Origin: JACKIC01 sp964543795
Lineage (GTDB): Bacteria; Planctomycetota; UBA1135; UBA2386
Length of the DNA stretch: 64,000 nt
Assembly (NCBI GenBank): GCA_964543795.1
Contig: CAZIZN010000003.1
Span: forward strand, 62,001 to 126,000
Direction: 5' to 3'
The notes below the pieces were generated by a model. That model had not been told where the DNA came from, did not search any database, and saw only the letters and a program-made list of their open reading frames with translations. Shown here piece after piece: positions 35,968-44,437 of this stretch. Position numbers and translations under genes: made by a program. Numbering within the stretch: the first letter of the stretch is position 1; every line of letters starts with the position of its first letter.

Positions 35968-37314
35968 TCACCGCGGCGTGAAGTAGCGGTCGATGAAGCC
36001 CGTGTCGATCTCCCCGGCGCGGAAGTCGGAGTGCTCGAGCACACGCAGGAACAGGCTGGTGGTCGTGGCGATGCCGTCCAGGGTCAGCTCCTGCAGCGCG
36101 CGGCGCGCGACTTCGATCACCTGCTTGCGGTTCGGCCGATGGATGATGAGCTTGCCCACCATCGAGTCGTAGTGCGGCGGCACCGTGTAGCCCTGGTAGA
36201 TGTGGCTGTCCCAGCGCACGCCGGGCCCGGCGGGCGCCACGAACGTGCGGATCGTGCCGGGGCTCGGCTTGAAGTTGAGGTCGGGGTCCTCGGCGTTGAT
36301 GCGGAACTCCATCGCGTGCCCGCGCAGGCGCACATCCTCCTGCCGCCACGAGAGCCGCTCGCCGCTGGCGATGCGGATCATCTCGCGGATGAGGTCGGTG
36401 TCGGTCACCATCTCGGTCACCGGGTGCTCGACCTGGATGCGCGAGTTGATCTCGATGAAGTAGAAGTTCTTGTCCTTGTCGAGCAGGAACTCGACGGTGC
36501 CCGCGGACTGGTATGCCGCGGCGCGCGCCAGCCGCACCGCCGCCTCGCCCATCGCCTGCCGCGTCGCCTCGTCGAGCACGGGACACGGGCTCTCCTCGAG
36601 CAGCTTCTGGTGCCGGCGCTGCAGCGAGCAGTCGCGCTCGCCGAGGTGCACGACGTTGCCGTGCTGGTCGGCCATGATCTGGATCTCGACGTGGCGCGGC
36701 TTCTCGATGAACTTCTCGATGTAGACCGTCGAGTCCTTGAACGCCTTCTCGGCCTCGCTGCGCGCCGAGTGGTAGCCGGTCACGAGGCTCGGCTCGTTGT
36801 GCGCGACGCGCATGCCGCGGCCGCCGCCGCCCGCCGCCGCCTTGATGAGCACCGGGAAACCGATGCGCCGCGCGACGACGATCGCGTCCTGCTCGTTGTC
36901 GACCGGCCCGTCGGAGCCCGGCACCGTCGGCACGCCGGCCTCCTTGGCCAGCCGCTTGGCCGCGACCTTGTCGCCGCACTGCGCGATGGCGCTCGGCGTC
37001 GGGCCGATGAACTTGATGTTGCAGCTCTGGCAGACCTCGGCGAAGTGGTCGTTCTCGGACAGGAAGCCGTAGCCGGGGTGGATCGCGTCGGCGTCGGCGA
37101 TCTCGGCCGCGGCGATGATCGCGGGGATGTTCAGATAGCTCTCGCTGCTCGGCGCCGGACCGATGCAGATCGTCTCGTCGGCGTAGCGCAGGTGCAGCGA
37201 GTCCCGGTCGGCCTCGCTGTAGACCGCGACGGTCTCGATGCCGAGATCCTTGCACGCGCGCAGGATGCGCAGCGCGATCTCGCCGCGGTTGGCGATCAGG
37301 ATGCGGTGGATCAT
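35968..37314 (-). CDS. accC: Acetyl-CoA carboxylase, biotin carboxylase subunit
   Basis: 448 residues, the standard AccC length. The start is RILIANRGEIALRILRACKDLGIETVAVYSEAD; the ATP-grasp domain has KAAAGGGGRGMRV and HVEIQIMADQHGNVVHLGERDCSLQRRHQKLLEE, and the active-site Glu/Arg lie in FIEINSRIQVEHPVTE. It carboxylates the biotin on AccB using ATP and bicarbonate, the first half of malonyl-CoA formation. accB is the gene just before it (eight bases). The carboxyltransferase genes accA and accD are not in the window. Confidence 0.96.
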   Translation of the reverse strand: MIHRILIANRGEIALRILRACKDLGIETVAVYSEADRDSLHLRYADETICIGPAPSSESYLNIPAIIAAAEIADADAIHPGYGFLSENDHFAEVCQSCNIKFIGPTPSAIAQCGDKVAAKRLAKEAGVPTVPGSDGPVDNEQDAIVVARRIGFPVLIKAAAGGGGRGMRVAHNEPSLVTGYHSARSEAEKAFKDSTVYIEKFIEKPRHVEIQIMADQHGNVVHLGERDCSLQRRHQKLLEESPCPVLDEATRQAMGEAAVRLARAAAYQSAGTVEFLLDKDKNFYFIEINSRIQVEHPVTEMVTDTDLIREMIRIASGERLSWRQEDVRLRGHAMEFRINAEDPDLNFKPSPGTIRTFVAPAGPGVRWDSHIYQGYTVPPHYDSMVGKLIIHRPNRKQVIEVARRALQELTLDGIATTTSLFLRVLEHSDFRAGEIDTGFIDRYFTPR

Positions 37315-37322
37315 GAAATCGC

Positions 37323-37862
37323 CTAGCGGATCAGGAACAGGGGCTGGCCGAACTCGACGGGCTCGCCGTTCTTGACGAGGACGTCGAGCACCTCGAACTC
37401 CCGCTCGGCCTTGATCTCGTTCATGACCTTCATCGCCTCGATGATGCAGAGCGTGCGGTCCGCGGTGACGCGGTCGCCCGGCTTCACGAACACCTCGGCT
37501 TCGGGCGACGCCGCGCGGTAGAAGGTGCCGAGCATCGGCGACTTGAAGACCTCGCCCTGCGGCTCGGCGGGCGCGGCCGCGGCGCCGGCGGAAGCCGGCG
37601 CGTGGGCCGGCGCCGGCATCGCCATGGCGGGCATGGCCATCGGCGGCGGTGCAGCGAACGTGACCGCCTGCGGTTCGGTGCGGCGCACGCGCCAGCGCGA
37701 GCCCGGCTCCTCCAGTTCGACCTCGACGACGTCCTTGGCGACCATGAGTTCGATGAGTCGCTCGAGCTTCTCGAGCCGGTCGGCGCCGGACTTGGGCGAT
37801 GCCGCGACCGGGGGCTTGCTCTTGGGGGATTTGCTGTTCGAACTCTTTCGCTTCGCTGGCAT
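37323..37862 (-). CDS. accB: Acetyl-CoA carboxylase, biotin carboxyl carrier protein
   Basis: 179 residues. The C-terminal domain has the biotin site EAMKVMNEI (Lys145); here Val replaces the common Met or Leu after the Lys. An upstream FKSPMLGTFYRAASPEA block is typical of AccB. The N-terminal part begins with a Lys/Ser-rich tail and a helix (RLEKLERLIELMVAKDVVEVELEEPG), then an Ala/Pro/Met linker. The Met at 37862 gives the best fit; an in-frame start 42 bases upstream would add a basic tail unlike other AccB. It supplies malonyl-CoA for fatty acids and for the type III PKS. Confidence 0.94.
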   Translation of the reverse strand: MPAKRKSSNSKSPKSKPPVAASPKSGADRLEKLERLIELMVAKDVVEVELEEPGSRWRVRRTEPQAVTFAAPPPMAMPAMAMPAPAHAPASAGAAAAPAEPQGEVFKSPMLGTFYRAASPEAEVFVKPGDRVTADRTLCIIEAMKVMNEIKAEREFEVLDVLVKNGEPVEFGQPLFLIR

Positions 37863-37985
37863 CGATGAGGCTCCTGACGGACCGGAACGTCGCAGACGGC
37901 GCAAGTGAAGGGCGGCGCCGGTCCTGAGTCCAGCACGAGCTTCGCCCGCGGCGATCGCCGTCGCAGGGACCGGGCGCCGACCCGT

Positions 37986-38987
37986 TCAGCCCCAGAGCCG
38001 CTCGGCGATCTGCACGGCGTTCAGCGAGGCGCCCTTGCGCAGCTGGTCGCCCGAGAGCCAGAGCGACAGTCCGGGGGTCATCACCCGGGAGCTGCGGATG
38101 CGGCCGACGGCGACCGCGTCCCGCCCGCTCATCGGCAGCGGCATGGGATAGCCGCGGTTGGCCGGGTCGTCGACGACGACGAGGCCGGGCGCGGCGGCGA
38201 ACAAGGCGCGGGCCGCGTCCGGTGCGAGCGGCTGCTCCAGGGCCACCGTCACGGCCTCGCTGTGGCAGCGCTCCACGGGCACACGCACGCAGGTCGCTTC
38301 GACGGGCAGCGTCGGCAGGCCGAGGATCTTGCGCACCTCGTGCAGCAGCTTGTCCTCCTCCTTCGTGTAGCCGTCGGGCTGGAACACGTCGACCTGGGGG
38401 AACACGTTGAACGCCAGCGTCTGCGGCAGCACGCGCGGTGGCAGCACCTCGCCGCGCAGTGCCGCAGCCACCCCCTCGCGCAGTTCGTGCACCGCCTGCT
38501 GACCTGCGCCGGACGCCGCCTGGTAGGTGGCGACCACGACCGCCCGCAGGCCAGCGGCGCGGTGCAGCGGCCACAGCACGAGCGTCAACAGGATCGTCGA
38601 GCAGTTGGGGTTGGCGAGGATGCCGCGGTGGTCGGCGATCGCCTCGGGGTTGACCTCGGGGACCACCAGCGGCACGTCCGGGTCGAGCCGGAACGCCGAA
38701 CTGTTGTCCACGACGACCGCGCCCGCGGCGACCGCGCGAGGAACGAACTCGCGCGACGTGCTGCCGCCCGCCGAGAAGAACGCGAGTTCGACGCCGCGGA
38801 ACGAATCGGCGGCGAGCGGTTCGACGGGCAGTTTCTCGCCGCGGAAGGTGAGGACCTGGCCCGCCGAGCGCGGCGACGCACAGAGCCGGAGCCGGCCGAT
38901 CGGGAAATCCCGCGCCGCCAGCACGTGCAGCAGGTCCTGGCCCACCGCTCCGGTGGCGCCGACGATCGCGACGCTGCGGCCGGTCAA
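37986..38987 (-). CDS. asd: Aspartate-semialdehyde dehydrogenase
   Basis: 333 residues. The NADP motif is VAIVGATGAVGQDLL, the catalytic Cys129 is in ILANPNCSTI, and the substrate region is YQAASGAGQQAVHEL with the late catalytic His in LSLWLSGDQLRKGASLNAVQIAE. The enzyme gives the semialdehyde used for lysine, diaminopimelate, threonine and methionine. The start is probably TTG at 38987, which overlaps the moaC stop as TTGA; upstream there is only Arg/Gly-rich sequence. A 123-base gap separates it from accB. Confidence 0.95.
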   Translation of the reverse strand: MTGRSVAIVGATGAVGQDLLHVLAARDFPIGRLRLCASPRSAGQVLTFRGEKLPVEPLAADSFRGVELAFFSAGGSTSREFVPRAVAAGAVVVDNSSAFRLDPDVPLVVPEVNPEAIADHRGILANPNCSTILLTLVLWPLHRAAGLRAVVVATYQAASGAGQQAVHELREGVAAALRGEVLPPRVLPQTLAFNVFPQVDVFQPDGYTKEEDKLLHEVRKILGLPTLPVEATCVRVPVERCHSEAVTVALEQPLAPDAARALFAAAPGLVVVDDPANRGYPMPLPMSGRDAVAVGRIRSSRVMTPGLSLWLSGDQLRKGASLNAVQIAERLWG

Positions 38988-39511
38988 CGGGCACCCCCCG
39001 CCGGCGCGGCGCGGTCGTAGTCTCCGGACGCGCCGCCGGACTTGTGCCGGAGTTGCACGTTCTCGATCACCGCGCCGCGGCACAGCGCCTTGACCATGTC
39101 GTAGATCGTCAACGCCGCGATCGCCGCCGCCGTCAGCGCCTCCATCTCGACGCCGGTCGGCCCCGTCGTGCGCGCCTCCGCGACCACGGCGATACGATCG
39201 TCGCCCACCGGAACGAACCCGACGGACACCTGGCTCAGCGGCAGCGGGTGGCAGAGCGGGATCAGGCGCGCGGTCTCCTTGGCGGCCTGGATCCCGGCGA
39301 CGCGCGCCACGGCGAGCGCTTCGCCCTTGGGCAGGTCGCCGACCAGCAGCCGCGCCCGCACGGCGGCGTCGAGCCGCACCGTCGCCTCGGCGATCGCCGT
39401 GCGCCGCGTGGCGGGCTTATCCGACACGTCGACCATGCGTGCACGACCGGCCGCATCGACGTGGGTCAGGCCGGCGGAGTCGGGCAGATTGCTTGGGTCG
39501 GGCTCGGGCAT
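38984..39511 (-). CDS. moaC: Cyclic pyranopterin monophosphate synthase
   Basis: 175 residues. MoaC signatures: LTHVDAAGRARMVDVSDKPAT, GIQAAKETARLIPLCHPL with the catalytic HPL region, VEMEALTAAAIAALTIYDMVKAL and the closing RHKSGG. It completes the first stage of molybdopterin synthesis after MoaA, which is not in this window. It is the first gene of the long leftward train and is coupled to asd by a TTGA overlap. Confidence 0.95.
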   Translation of the reverse strand: MPEPDPSNLPDSAGLTHVDAAGRARMVDVSDKPATRRTAIAEATVRLDAAVRARLLVGDLPKGEALAVARVAGIQAAKETARLIPLCHPLPLSQVSVGFVPVGDDRIAVVAEARTTGPTGVEMEALTAAAIAALTIYDMVKALCRGAVIENVQLRHKSGGASGDYDRAAPAGGAR

Positions 39512-39813
39512 GCGGTGGCAGGACGTGTGCAGGATGCTGCGTCCAGTGGGTCCTATACCGCGCGGGGCTGCCGCCCGCGTGAAATCCGTTCTGCAACTTG
39601 CCGCGAGCGACGTATAGGTGCGTCCGGCAAGACCCGCTGCGGCGGGCGTTGCCGCGCCGAAGCTCCCGGTGCCCGGACCCCGAGGACCACGCGGCGGAGG
39701 CCCGCGGGCGCCGCGTGAGGTTCCTCGGCTGGTTTCCGTGCATCCGGGTCCCTCGGAAGTCCGATCTCCTGCTGTCCGGTCCGCACCGCCTCGCGCGGTC
39801 GGAGCGCCAACCC
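39512..39813. promoter_or_regulatory. Divergent intergenic region between moaC and the S41 protease gene
   Basis: These 302 bases contain the only AT-richer patches nearby. Two TATAGG hexamers face outward: 39557-39552 toward moaC (start about 34 bases further) and 39613-39618 toward the protease. Suitable -35 boxes are weak (TTCTGC at 39589, 18 bases before the second). They are possible housekeeping promoters and no more. The last 190 bases before the protease ATG hold no gene that can be supported. Confidence 0.3.
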
Positions 39814-42201
39814 ATGATGAACGAATCCGCTCGCGCGCGGCGTCCGGCCGCGAGTCTCCTCGCATCCCACCTCCGAGCTGCCGCCGTCTGGCTGGCCGTC
39901 GCCGCGTGCGCCGGCACCGCCGTGGCGCAGGACCTCGACCGGCAGCTGCAGGCGCTGGCGAGCGAAGCCGAGAGCGCGCCGATCGCGCGCCTGTTCGAAC
40001 TCGGCGACCAGGCGGGCGAACTCGTGCCCGACAACAACCCCGACCGCTTCCGGGACGCGATCCTGCGCGTGGCCGGCCGCGGCGCCGTCAGCGACCGCGC
40101 CCGCCTGTTCGCCGCGCTGTCGCTGCGCCAGGCCCGACCCGACGCGACCTACGGCAAGGACCTGCTGACCCTGCTCGAGCCCGTCGCCGCGAGCACCGAC
40201 GACGGGCTGCGCGCCGCCGCGCTGGCAACGCTGGGCGACGAACGGCTGTTCAACGCCCGCCTGCTGCCGGACGTGCGCAAGGTCGTGCTGCGCAGCTGCA
40301 AGGACGACCTCGTGGCGCCGACGGTCCGCATCGAGGCGGCCATCGCGCTGTGGCAGGTCGGCTCCGCCGAGGAGCGCGCGCTGGCCAAGACCACGCTCGA
40401 GGAGTTCCTGCAGTCGAGCGACCGCGAACTGCGGCAGCGCGGCGCGCTGGCCCTGGCCGCGCTCAACATCGAAGGCGGTCCGGCGTGGACGGTGCTGCGC
40501 GAGATGCAGCACGAACCCACCGACCTCGGCCGCCGGGCCCGGCTCTACCTGCAGCGCGAAGAGGAGCGTCGGCAGTTCGAGCAGATGGTCGCCAAGCTCG
40601 TCGAGCGCAACGCCGGCGCCGGTGCGGCCGCCGACACCGGCGACAAGGCGCTCTACCGCGTGCTCGACGAACTGCGTATCCGCATCCGCGGCCAGCACAT
40701 CCAGGGCAGCTCCTTCACCGACGACGACCTGATCGAGTTCGCGGCCAAGGGAATGCTCGCCGGCACCGACCCGCACAGCACCTACTTCACGAGCGACGAG
40801 TTCAAGAAGTTCTTCTTCGAGCTCAACCGCGAGTACGGCGGCATCGGCGCGTTCGTCAACTTCGACCAGGACGGCGACTTCTCGATCGTGCGCCCGATCT
40901 ACTCGGGCCCCGCCTACAAGGCCGGGCTCAAGAGCGGCGACAAGATCCTCGAGGTCGACGGCTGGGAGACCGCCGGGCACACCACCGACGAGATCATCGC
41001 CCGGCTCAAGGGCCGCCCCGAGACGCCGGTCGTGCTGAAGTGGTTCCGCGCCGGCCTCCAGGAGCCGCAGGAGCTGACGATCGTGCGCCAGCAGATCGCC
41101 GTGCCGGCGGTCAACTGGACGATGGTGCCCGGCGAGATCGGCTACATCGAGCTGATCAACTTCTCGAGCAACATCAGCGACGAGTTGCACACCGCCCTGG
41201 CCGATCTCACGCAGAAGGGAGCCAAGGGCATCGTGCTCGACGTGCGCAACAACACCGGCGGCCTGCTGAGCCAGGCCCGCGACGTCGTCGAGACCTTCGT
41301 GGCCGGCAAGAAACTCGTCGTCTACACCGAGGGGCCCAGCGAGGAGCGCAAGAACTACTTCACGCGCGACCGGGCGGCCATCGACCTGCCGGTCGCCGTG
41401 TTGACCAACCACTTCTCGGCCTCGGCGAGCGAGATCACCGCCGGCGCGCTGCAGGACCACGGCCGCGCCGTCGTGATCGGCGAACGGACCTACGGCAAGG
41501 GCAGCGTGCAGAACCTGCTGCCGCTGCGCACCGATCCGGCCGAACCGTTCGACGATCTCAACGACGACGGCATCTGGCAGGAAGGCGAGCCGTACACGGA
41601 CCGGAACCGCAACGACAAGTACGACGTCGGCTCGCACATCAAGCTCACCGTCGCGAAGTACTACCTGCCGAGTGGCCGGTGTCCGCACCGCGAGTTCGAC
41701 AAGGAGGGCCGCATCGTCGATCCGCACTGGGGCGTGCGCCCGGACAAGGTCGTCGAACTGCTCGAGAACAAGCCCGAGGACGCCTGGAAGAACAGCGCCA
41801 TCGTGGCCCTGCTCAAGAAGAACGCGTTCCGCGAGTACGTGCAGCGCGAGCTGCCGAAGAACCCCGACCTGTTCCGCCAGCTCGCCGAGGGCGACGACGG
41901 CGATCCGCAGCGCTACCCGGGCTTCGACGCGTTCTACGCGGGCCTAGACACCAGGCTGAGCAAGGACGACATCCGTCGCTGGGTGCGTTTCGAGGTGCGC
42001 GACCAGATCAGCGACCTGCGCGGCGCGGTCTACCCGGGCCAGCGCGCGCTCGGCGACCCGCAGGAGGATGCCCAACTGCAGGAGGCCGTGCGCACCCTGC
42101 TGGCGGAGGCCGGCCGCGACATCCGCACGATCGACGCCTACAAGAACGTGCTGAAGATCAAGTTCGACGAGGGCAAGAACGACAAGGCTGCCGCCAAGTG
42201 A
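39814..42201 (+). CDS. S41-family C-terminal processing peptidase, exported, with inserted calcium-loop-like segment
   Basis: 795 residues with a signal peptide (AAAVWLAVAACAGTAVAQ). Residues about 40-260 are helical HEAT-like repeats. A PDZ-like domain follows (FSIVRPIYSGPAYKAGLKSGDKILEVDG), then the peptidase core with the dyad Ser537 in SASASE and Lys562 in RTYGKGSVQ, 25 residues apart as in Tsp/CtpA. Right after the Lys comes an extra segment with DDLNDDGIWQEGE and DRNRNDKYDVG, Asp/Asn-rich loops like those of calcium-binding repeats. The tail beyond the core is about 190 residues long. It probably trims envelope proteins. Two adjacent ATGs (39814 and 39817) open the gene. Confidence 0.92.
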   Translation: MMNESARARRPAASLLASHLRAAAVWLAVAACAGTAVAQDLDRQLQALASEAESAPIARLFELGDQAGELVPDNNPDRFRDAILRVAGRGAVSDRARLFAALSLRQARPDATYGKDLLTLLEPVAASTDDGLRAAALATLGDERLFNARLLPDVRKVVLRSCKDDLVAPTVRIEAAIALWQVGSAEERALAKTTLEEFLQSSDRELRQRGALALAALNIEGGPAWTVLREMQHEPTDLGRRARLYLQREEERRQFEQMVAKLVERNAGAGAAADTGDKALYRVLDELRIRIRGQHIQGSSFTDDDLIEFAAKGMLAGTDPHSTYFTSDEFKKFFFELNREYGGIGAFVNFDQDGDFSIVRPIYSGPAYKAGLKSGDKILEVDGWETAGHTTDEIIARLKGRPETPVVLKWFRAGLQEPQELTIVRQQIAVPAVNWTMVPGEIGYIELINFSSNISDELHTALADLTQKGAKGIVLDVRNNTGGLLSQARDVVETFVAGKKLVVYTEGPSEERKNYFTRDRAAIDLPVAVLTNHFSASASEITAGALQDHGRAVVIGERTYGKGSVQNLLPLRTDPAEPFDDLNDDGIWQEGEPYTDRNRNDKYDVGSHIKLTVAKYYLPSGRCPHREFDKEGRIVDPHWGVRPDKVVELLENKPEDAWKNSAIVALLKKNAFREYVQRELPKNPDLFRQLAEGDDGDPQRYPGFDAFYAGLDTRLSKDDIRRWVRFEVRDQISDLRGAVYPGQRALGDPQEDAQLQEAVRTLLAEAGRDIRTIDAYKNVLKIKFDEGKNDKAAAK

Positions 42202-42232
42202 TGGCTGCCGCCCAGTGATGGCTGCCGCCGGG
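42186..42232 (+). repeat. 17-base tandem repeat spanning the stop codon of the S41 gene
   Basis: The unit GGCTGCCGCC[A/C]AGTGAT occurs at 42186-42202 and 42203-42219, and a third partial copy begins at 42220. The first copy contains the TGA stop of the protease gene, the second repeats it, giving a second TGA at 42216-42218. Confidence 0.85.
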
Positions 42233-42305
42233 CCGGCCCGGCGGCCCGACCCCGCCGCCCGGACGACCTGTCCCCGCGGCCGGTGCGGCGAGCAACCTGC
42301 GGACC

Positions 42306-43829
42306 ATGCGCACCCTCCGCCGCGTCGTCGCCGGTCTCGCCGCGCTCGTGCCCGCCGTGGCGCAGGCCCCCGAGAAGCCGACCTTCACCGAGCACGTGGC
42401 GCCGATCGTCTTCGCCTCGTGCACGCAGTGCCACCGGCCCGGCGAGGTCGCCCCGTTCGCACTCCTGACCTACCAGGACGTCAGGAAGCGCGCGCGCAAC
42501 CTGCTCTCCGTCGTGCAGGACCGCTTCATGCCGCCGTGGCACCCACGCCCCGGCTACGGCGCGTTCCGCAACGATCCGCGGCTCACCGACGAGCAGATCG
42601 ACACCCTGCGCCGGTGGGTCGCCACGGGCATGCCCGAAGGGCCCGCCGACAAGCTGCCGCCGCTGCCGAAGTTCCCCGAAGGCTGGCACCTCGGCGAGCC
42701 GGACCTCGTGCTGACGACGCAGGGCGCCTTCGAGGTGCCCGCCTCCGGGCGCGACATCTACCGCAACTTCGCGATCCCCGTGGGCCTGGACGAGGACAAG
42801 TGGATCACCGCGATCGAGGTGCGGCCGAGCGCGCGCTCGGTGCTGCACCACACCCTGGTCTTCCTCGACGAGCAGCGCGAGATGCAGGCCCGCGAAGGCA
42901 AGGACGGCCGGCCCGGTTTCGCCGGCATGCAGTTGCAGCGCGGTGCCATGCTCGCCGGCTGGGCCGTCGGCGGCATGCCGGAACACCTGCCCGAGGGCCT
43001 GGCGCTGAAGCTGCCCAAGGGCAGCGACCTCGTGTTGCAGAGCCACTTCCATCCGTCCGGCAAGAAGGAGAAGGAGCGCACGACGATCGGCCTCTACTTC
43101 GCGAAGCAGCCGCCGTCGCGCACGCTCGTGTCGATCCAGCTGCCGCCCTTCTTCGGCTTCACCGCCGGCCTCGACATCCCCGCGGGTGAGAAGGAATACC
43201 GGTTGCGCGATTCGTTCGTGCTGCCGTGCGACGTCGAGGCCGTGACGATCGGCGGCCACGCGCACATGCTCTGCCGGTCGATGAAGATGCGCGCCGAACG
43301 CGCCGACGGCAGCGAGATCCCGCTGCTCGACATCCCGGCCTGGGACTTCGACTGGCAGAACCGCTACACGTTCGAGCGGCCGGTGCGCATCCCCAAGGGT
43401 GCGACGCTGTCGGCCGAGATCGTCTACGACAACAGCAAGGGGAACCCGAACAACCCCCACAACCCACCCAAGCGCGTGCGCTGGGGTCGCGAGACGACCG
43501 ACGAGATGGGCAGCATCACGGTGCTCGTGGTTCCCGCCGACGAGCAGGACCTCGAGACCCTGTTGCGCGCCGTCGGCGAGAAGAACGCCCAGAAGGCGAT
43601 CGCGCGCGCGCAGCAGGCGATCGACGCGCAGTTCCAGAACTACGACACGAACCGCGACGGCAAGCTGCAGAAGACCGAGGTGCCGCGCCGGCTGCAGGCG
43701 TTCTTCGAACGGCTCGACAAGGACGGCGACGGCGCGCTGACCCCGGACGAGGCGAAGGCCATCGGCGACCTGCTGCGCGACTTCGGCCGCGGGCTCGGCG
43801 GCCTGCCCGGTTCGGGCGGTGGCGGCTGA
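42306..43829 (+). CDS. Exported heme c and copper type II monooxygenase-like protein with C-terminal EF-hands
   Basis: 507 residues with a signal peptide. A single heme c motif lies at residues 39-43 (CTQCH). The middle (about 150-430) resembles the copper type II ascorbate-dependent monooxygenase fold, with His pairs HHTLVF (181-182), SHFHPSG (247, 249) and GGHAHML (318, 320) at the expected order for two copper sites. The end has two EF-hand loops, DTNRDGKLQKTE and DKDGDGALTPDE. Related proteins in planctomycetes and acidobacteria are uncharacterised. The next gene, two bases on, codes for a redoxin lipoprotein, so the pair may act together in extracytoplasmic oxidation. Confidence 0.8.
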   Translation: MRTLRRVVAGLAALVPAVAQAPEKPTFTEHVAPIVFASCTQCHRPGEVAPFALLTYQDVRKRARNLLSVVQDRFMPPWHPRPGYGAFRNDPRLTDEQIDTLRRWVATGMPEGPADKLPPLPKFPEGWHLGEPDLVLTTQGAFEVPASGRDIYRNFAIPVGLDEDKWITAIEVRPSARSVLHHTLVFLDEQREMQAREGKDGRPGFAGMQLQRGAMLAGWAVGGMPEHLPEGLALKLPKGSDLVLQSHFHPSGKKEKERTTIGLYFAKQPPSRTLVSIQLPPFFGFTAGLDIPAGEKEYRLRDSFVLPCDVEAVTIGGHAHMLCRSMKMRAERADGSEIPLLDIPAWDFDWQNRYTFERPVRIPKGATLSAEIVYDNSKGNPNNPHNPPKRVRWGRETTDEMGSITVLVVPADEQDLETLLRAVGEKNAQKAIARAQQAIDAQFQNYDTNRDGKLQKTEVPRRLQAFFERLDKDGDGALTPDEAKAIGDLLRDFGRGLGGLPGSGGGG

Positions 43830-43831
43830 CG

Positions 43832-44431
43832 ATGACCCGCGCCCCGTCGCGCCCGGTCGCCGCTGTGCTCCCTTCGTCGGCCGCGGCACTCGTCGCCGCC
43901 CTGGCCGCGGCTTGCGGGCCGACGCCCGGCCCCGTGCGCCTCACCGACGCGACGGGCGCCGAACACACGCCGCTGGCGACCGGCACCGCCGTCGTCGTGG
44001 TCACGTTCCTGAGCCACGAATGCCCGATCGCCAACGCGATCGCACCGACGCTGCGGGCGATCGCGATGGACCCGGCCCACGCCGCCGCCGCCTTCTACTT
44101 CGTGCACGTCGATCCCGACCTGACGGCCGCCGAGGCCGCCGCGCACGCGCGCCAATACGACCTGCCGGCCACGGTCCTGCTCGACCCCCACCACGAGCTC
44201 GCCCGGCGTCTCGGCGCCCGCCGCACTCCCGAGGCGATCGTGCTGCGCCACGGCGCGATCGTCTACCGCGGGGCCATCGACGACCAGTGGCGCGGCCTCG
44301 GCTCGCGAGCGCCGGCAGCCAGCCGCCACTTCCTGCGCGACGCGATCGAAGCCGCGCTGGCGGGGCGGCCGGCACCGATCGACACGACCGAACCGGTCGG
44401 TTGTCTCCTGCCCGAGCCGCGCGCCCGCTGA
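43832..44431 (+). CDS. Redoxin (thioredoxin-fold) lipoprotein
   Basis: 199 residues. The N-terminus ends in a lipobox (ALAAACGPTP). The fold pattern is redoxin-like: AVVVVTFLSHECPIANAIAPTLRAIA with one Cys in the active-site region, FYFVHVDPDLTAAEA, DLPATVLLDPHHELARRLGARRTPEAIVLRHGAIVYRGAIDD. A second Cys lies far away, near the end (EPVGCLLP). Only one Cys in the C-P-I site suggests a peroxiredoxin-like or copper-chaperone (Sco-like) role instead of disulfide exchange. It starts two bases after the copper/heme protein gene, with which it is surely expressed. Confidence 0.82.
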   Translation: MTRAPSRPVAAVLPSSAAALVAALAAACGPTPGPVRLTDATGAEHTPLATGTAVVVVTFLSHECPIANAIAPTLRAIAMDPAHAAAAFYFVHVDPDLTAAEAAAHARQYDLPATVLLDPHHELARRLGARRTPEAIVLRHGAIVYRGAIDDQWRGLGSRAPAASRHFLRDAIEAALAGRPAPIDTTEPVGCLLPEPRAR

Positions 44432-44437
44432 CGCGGC

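Noticed and set aside
39516..39531. TGGCAGGACGTGTGCA, a sigma-54-like match before the S41 gene
   Set aside because: The spacing is right but two key positions differ, and matches of this quality are expected by chance in such GC-rich DNA. It also shows how weak the similar site at 13423-13438 is.
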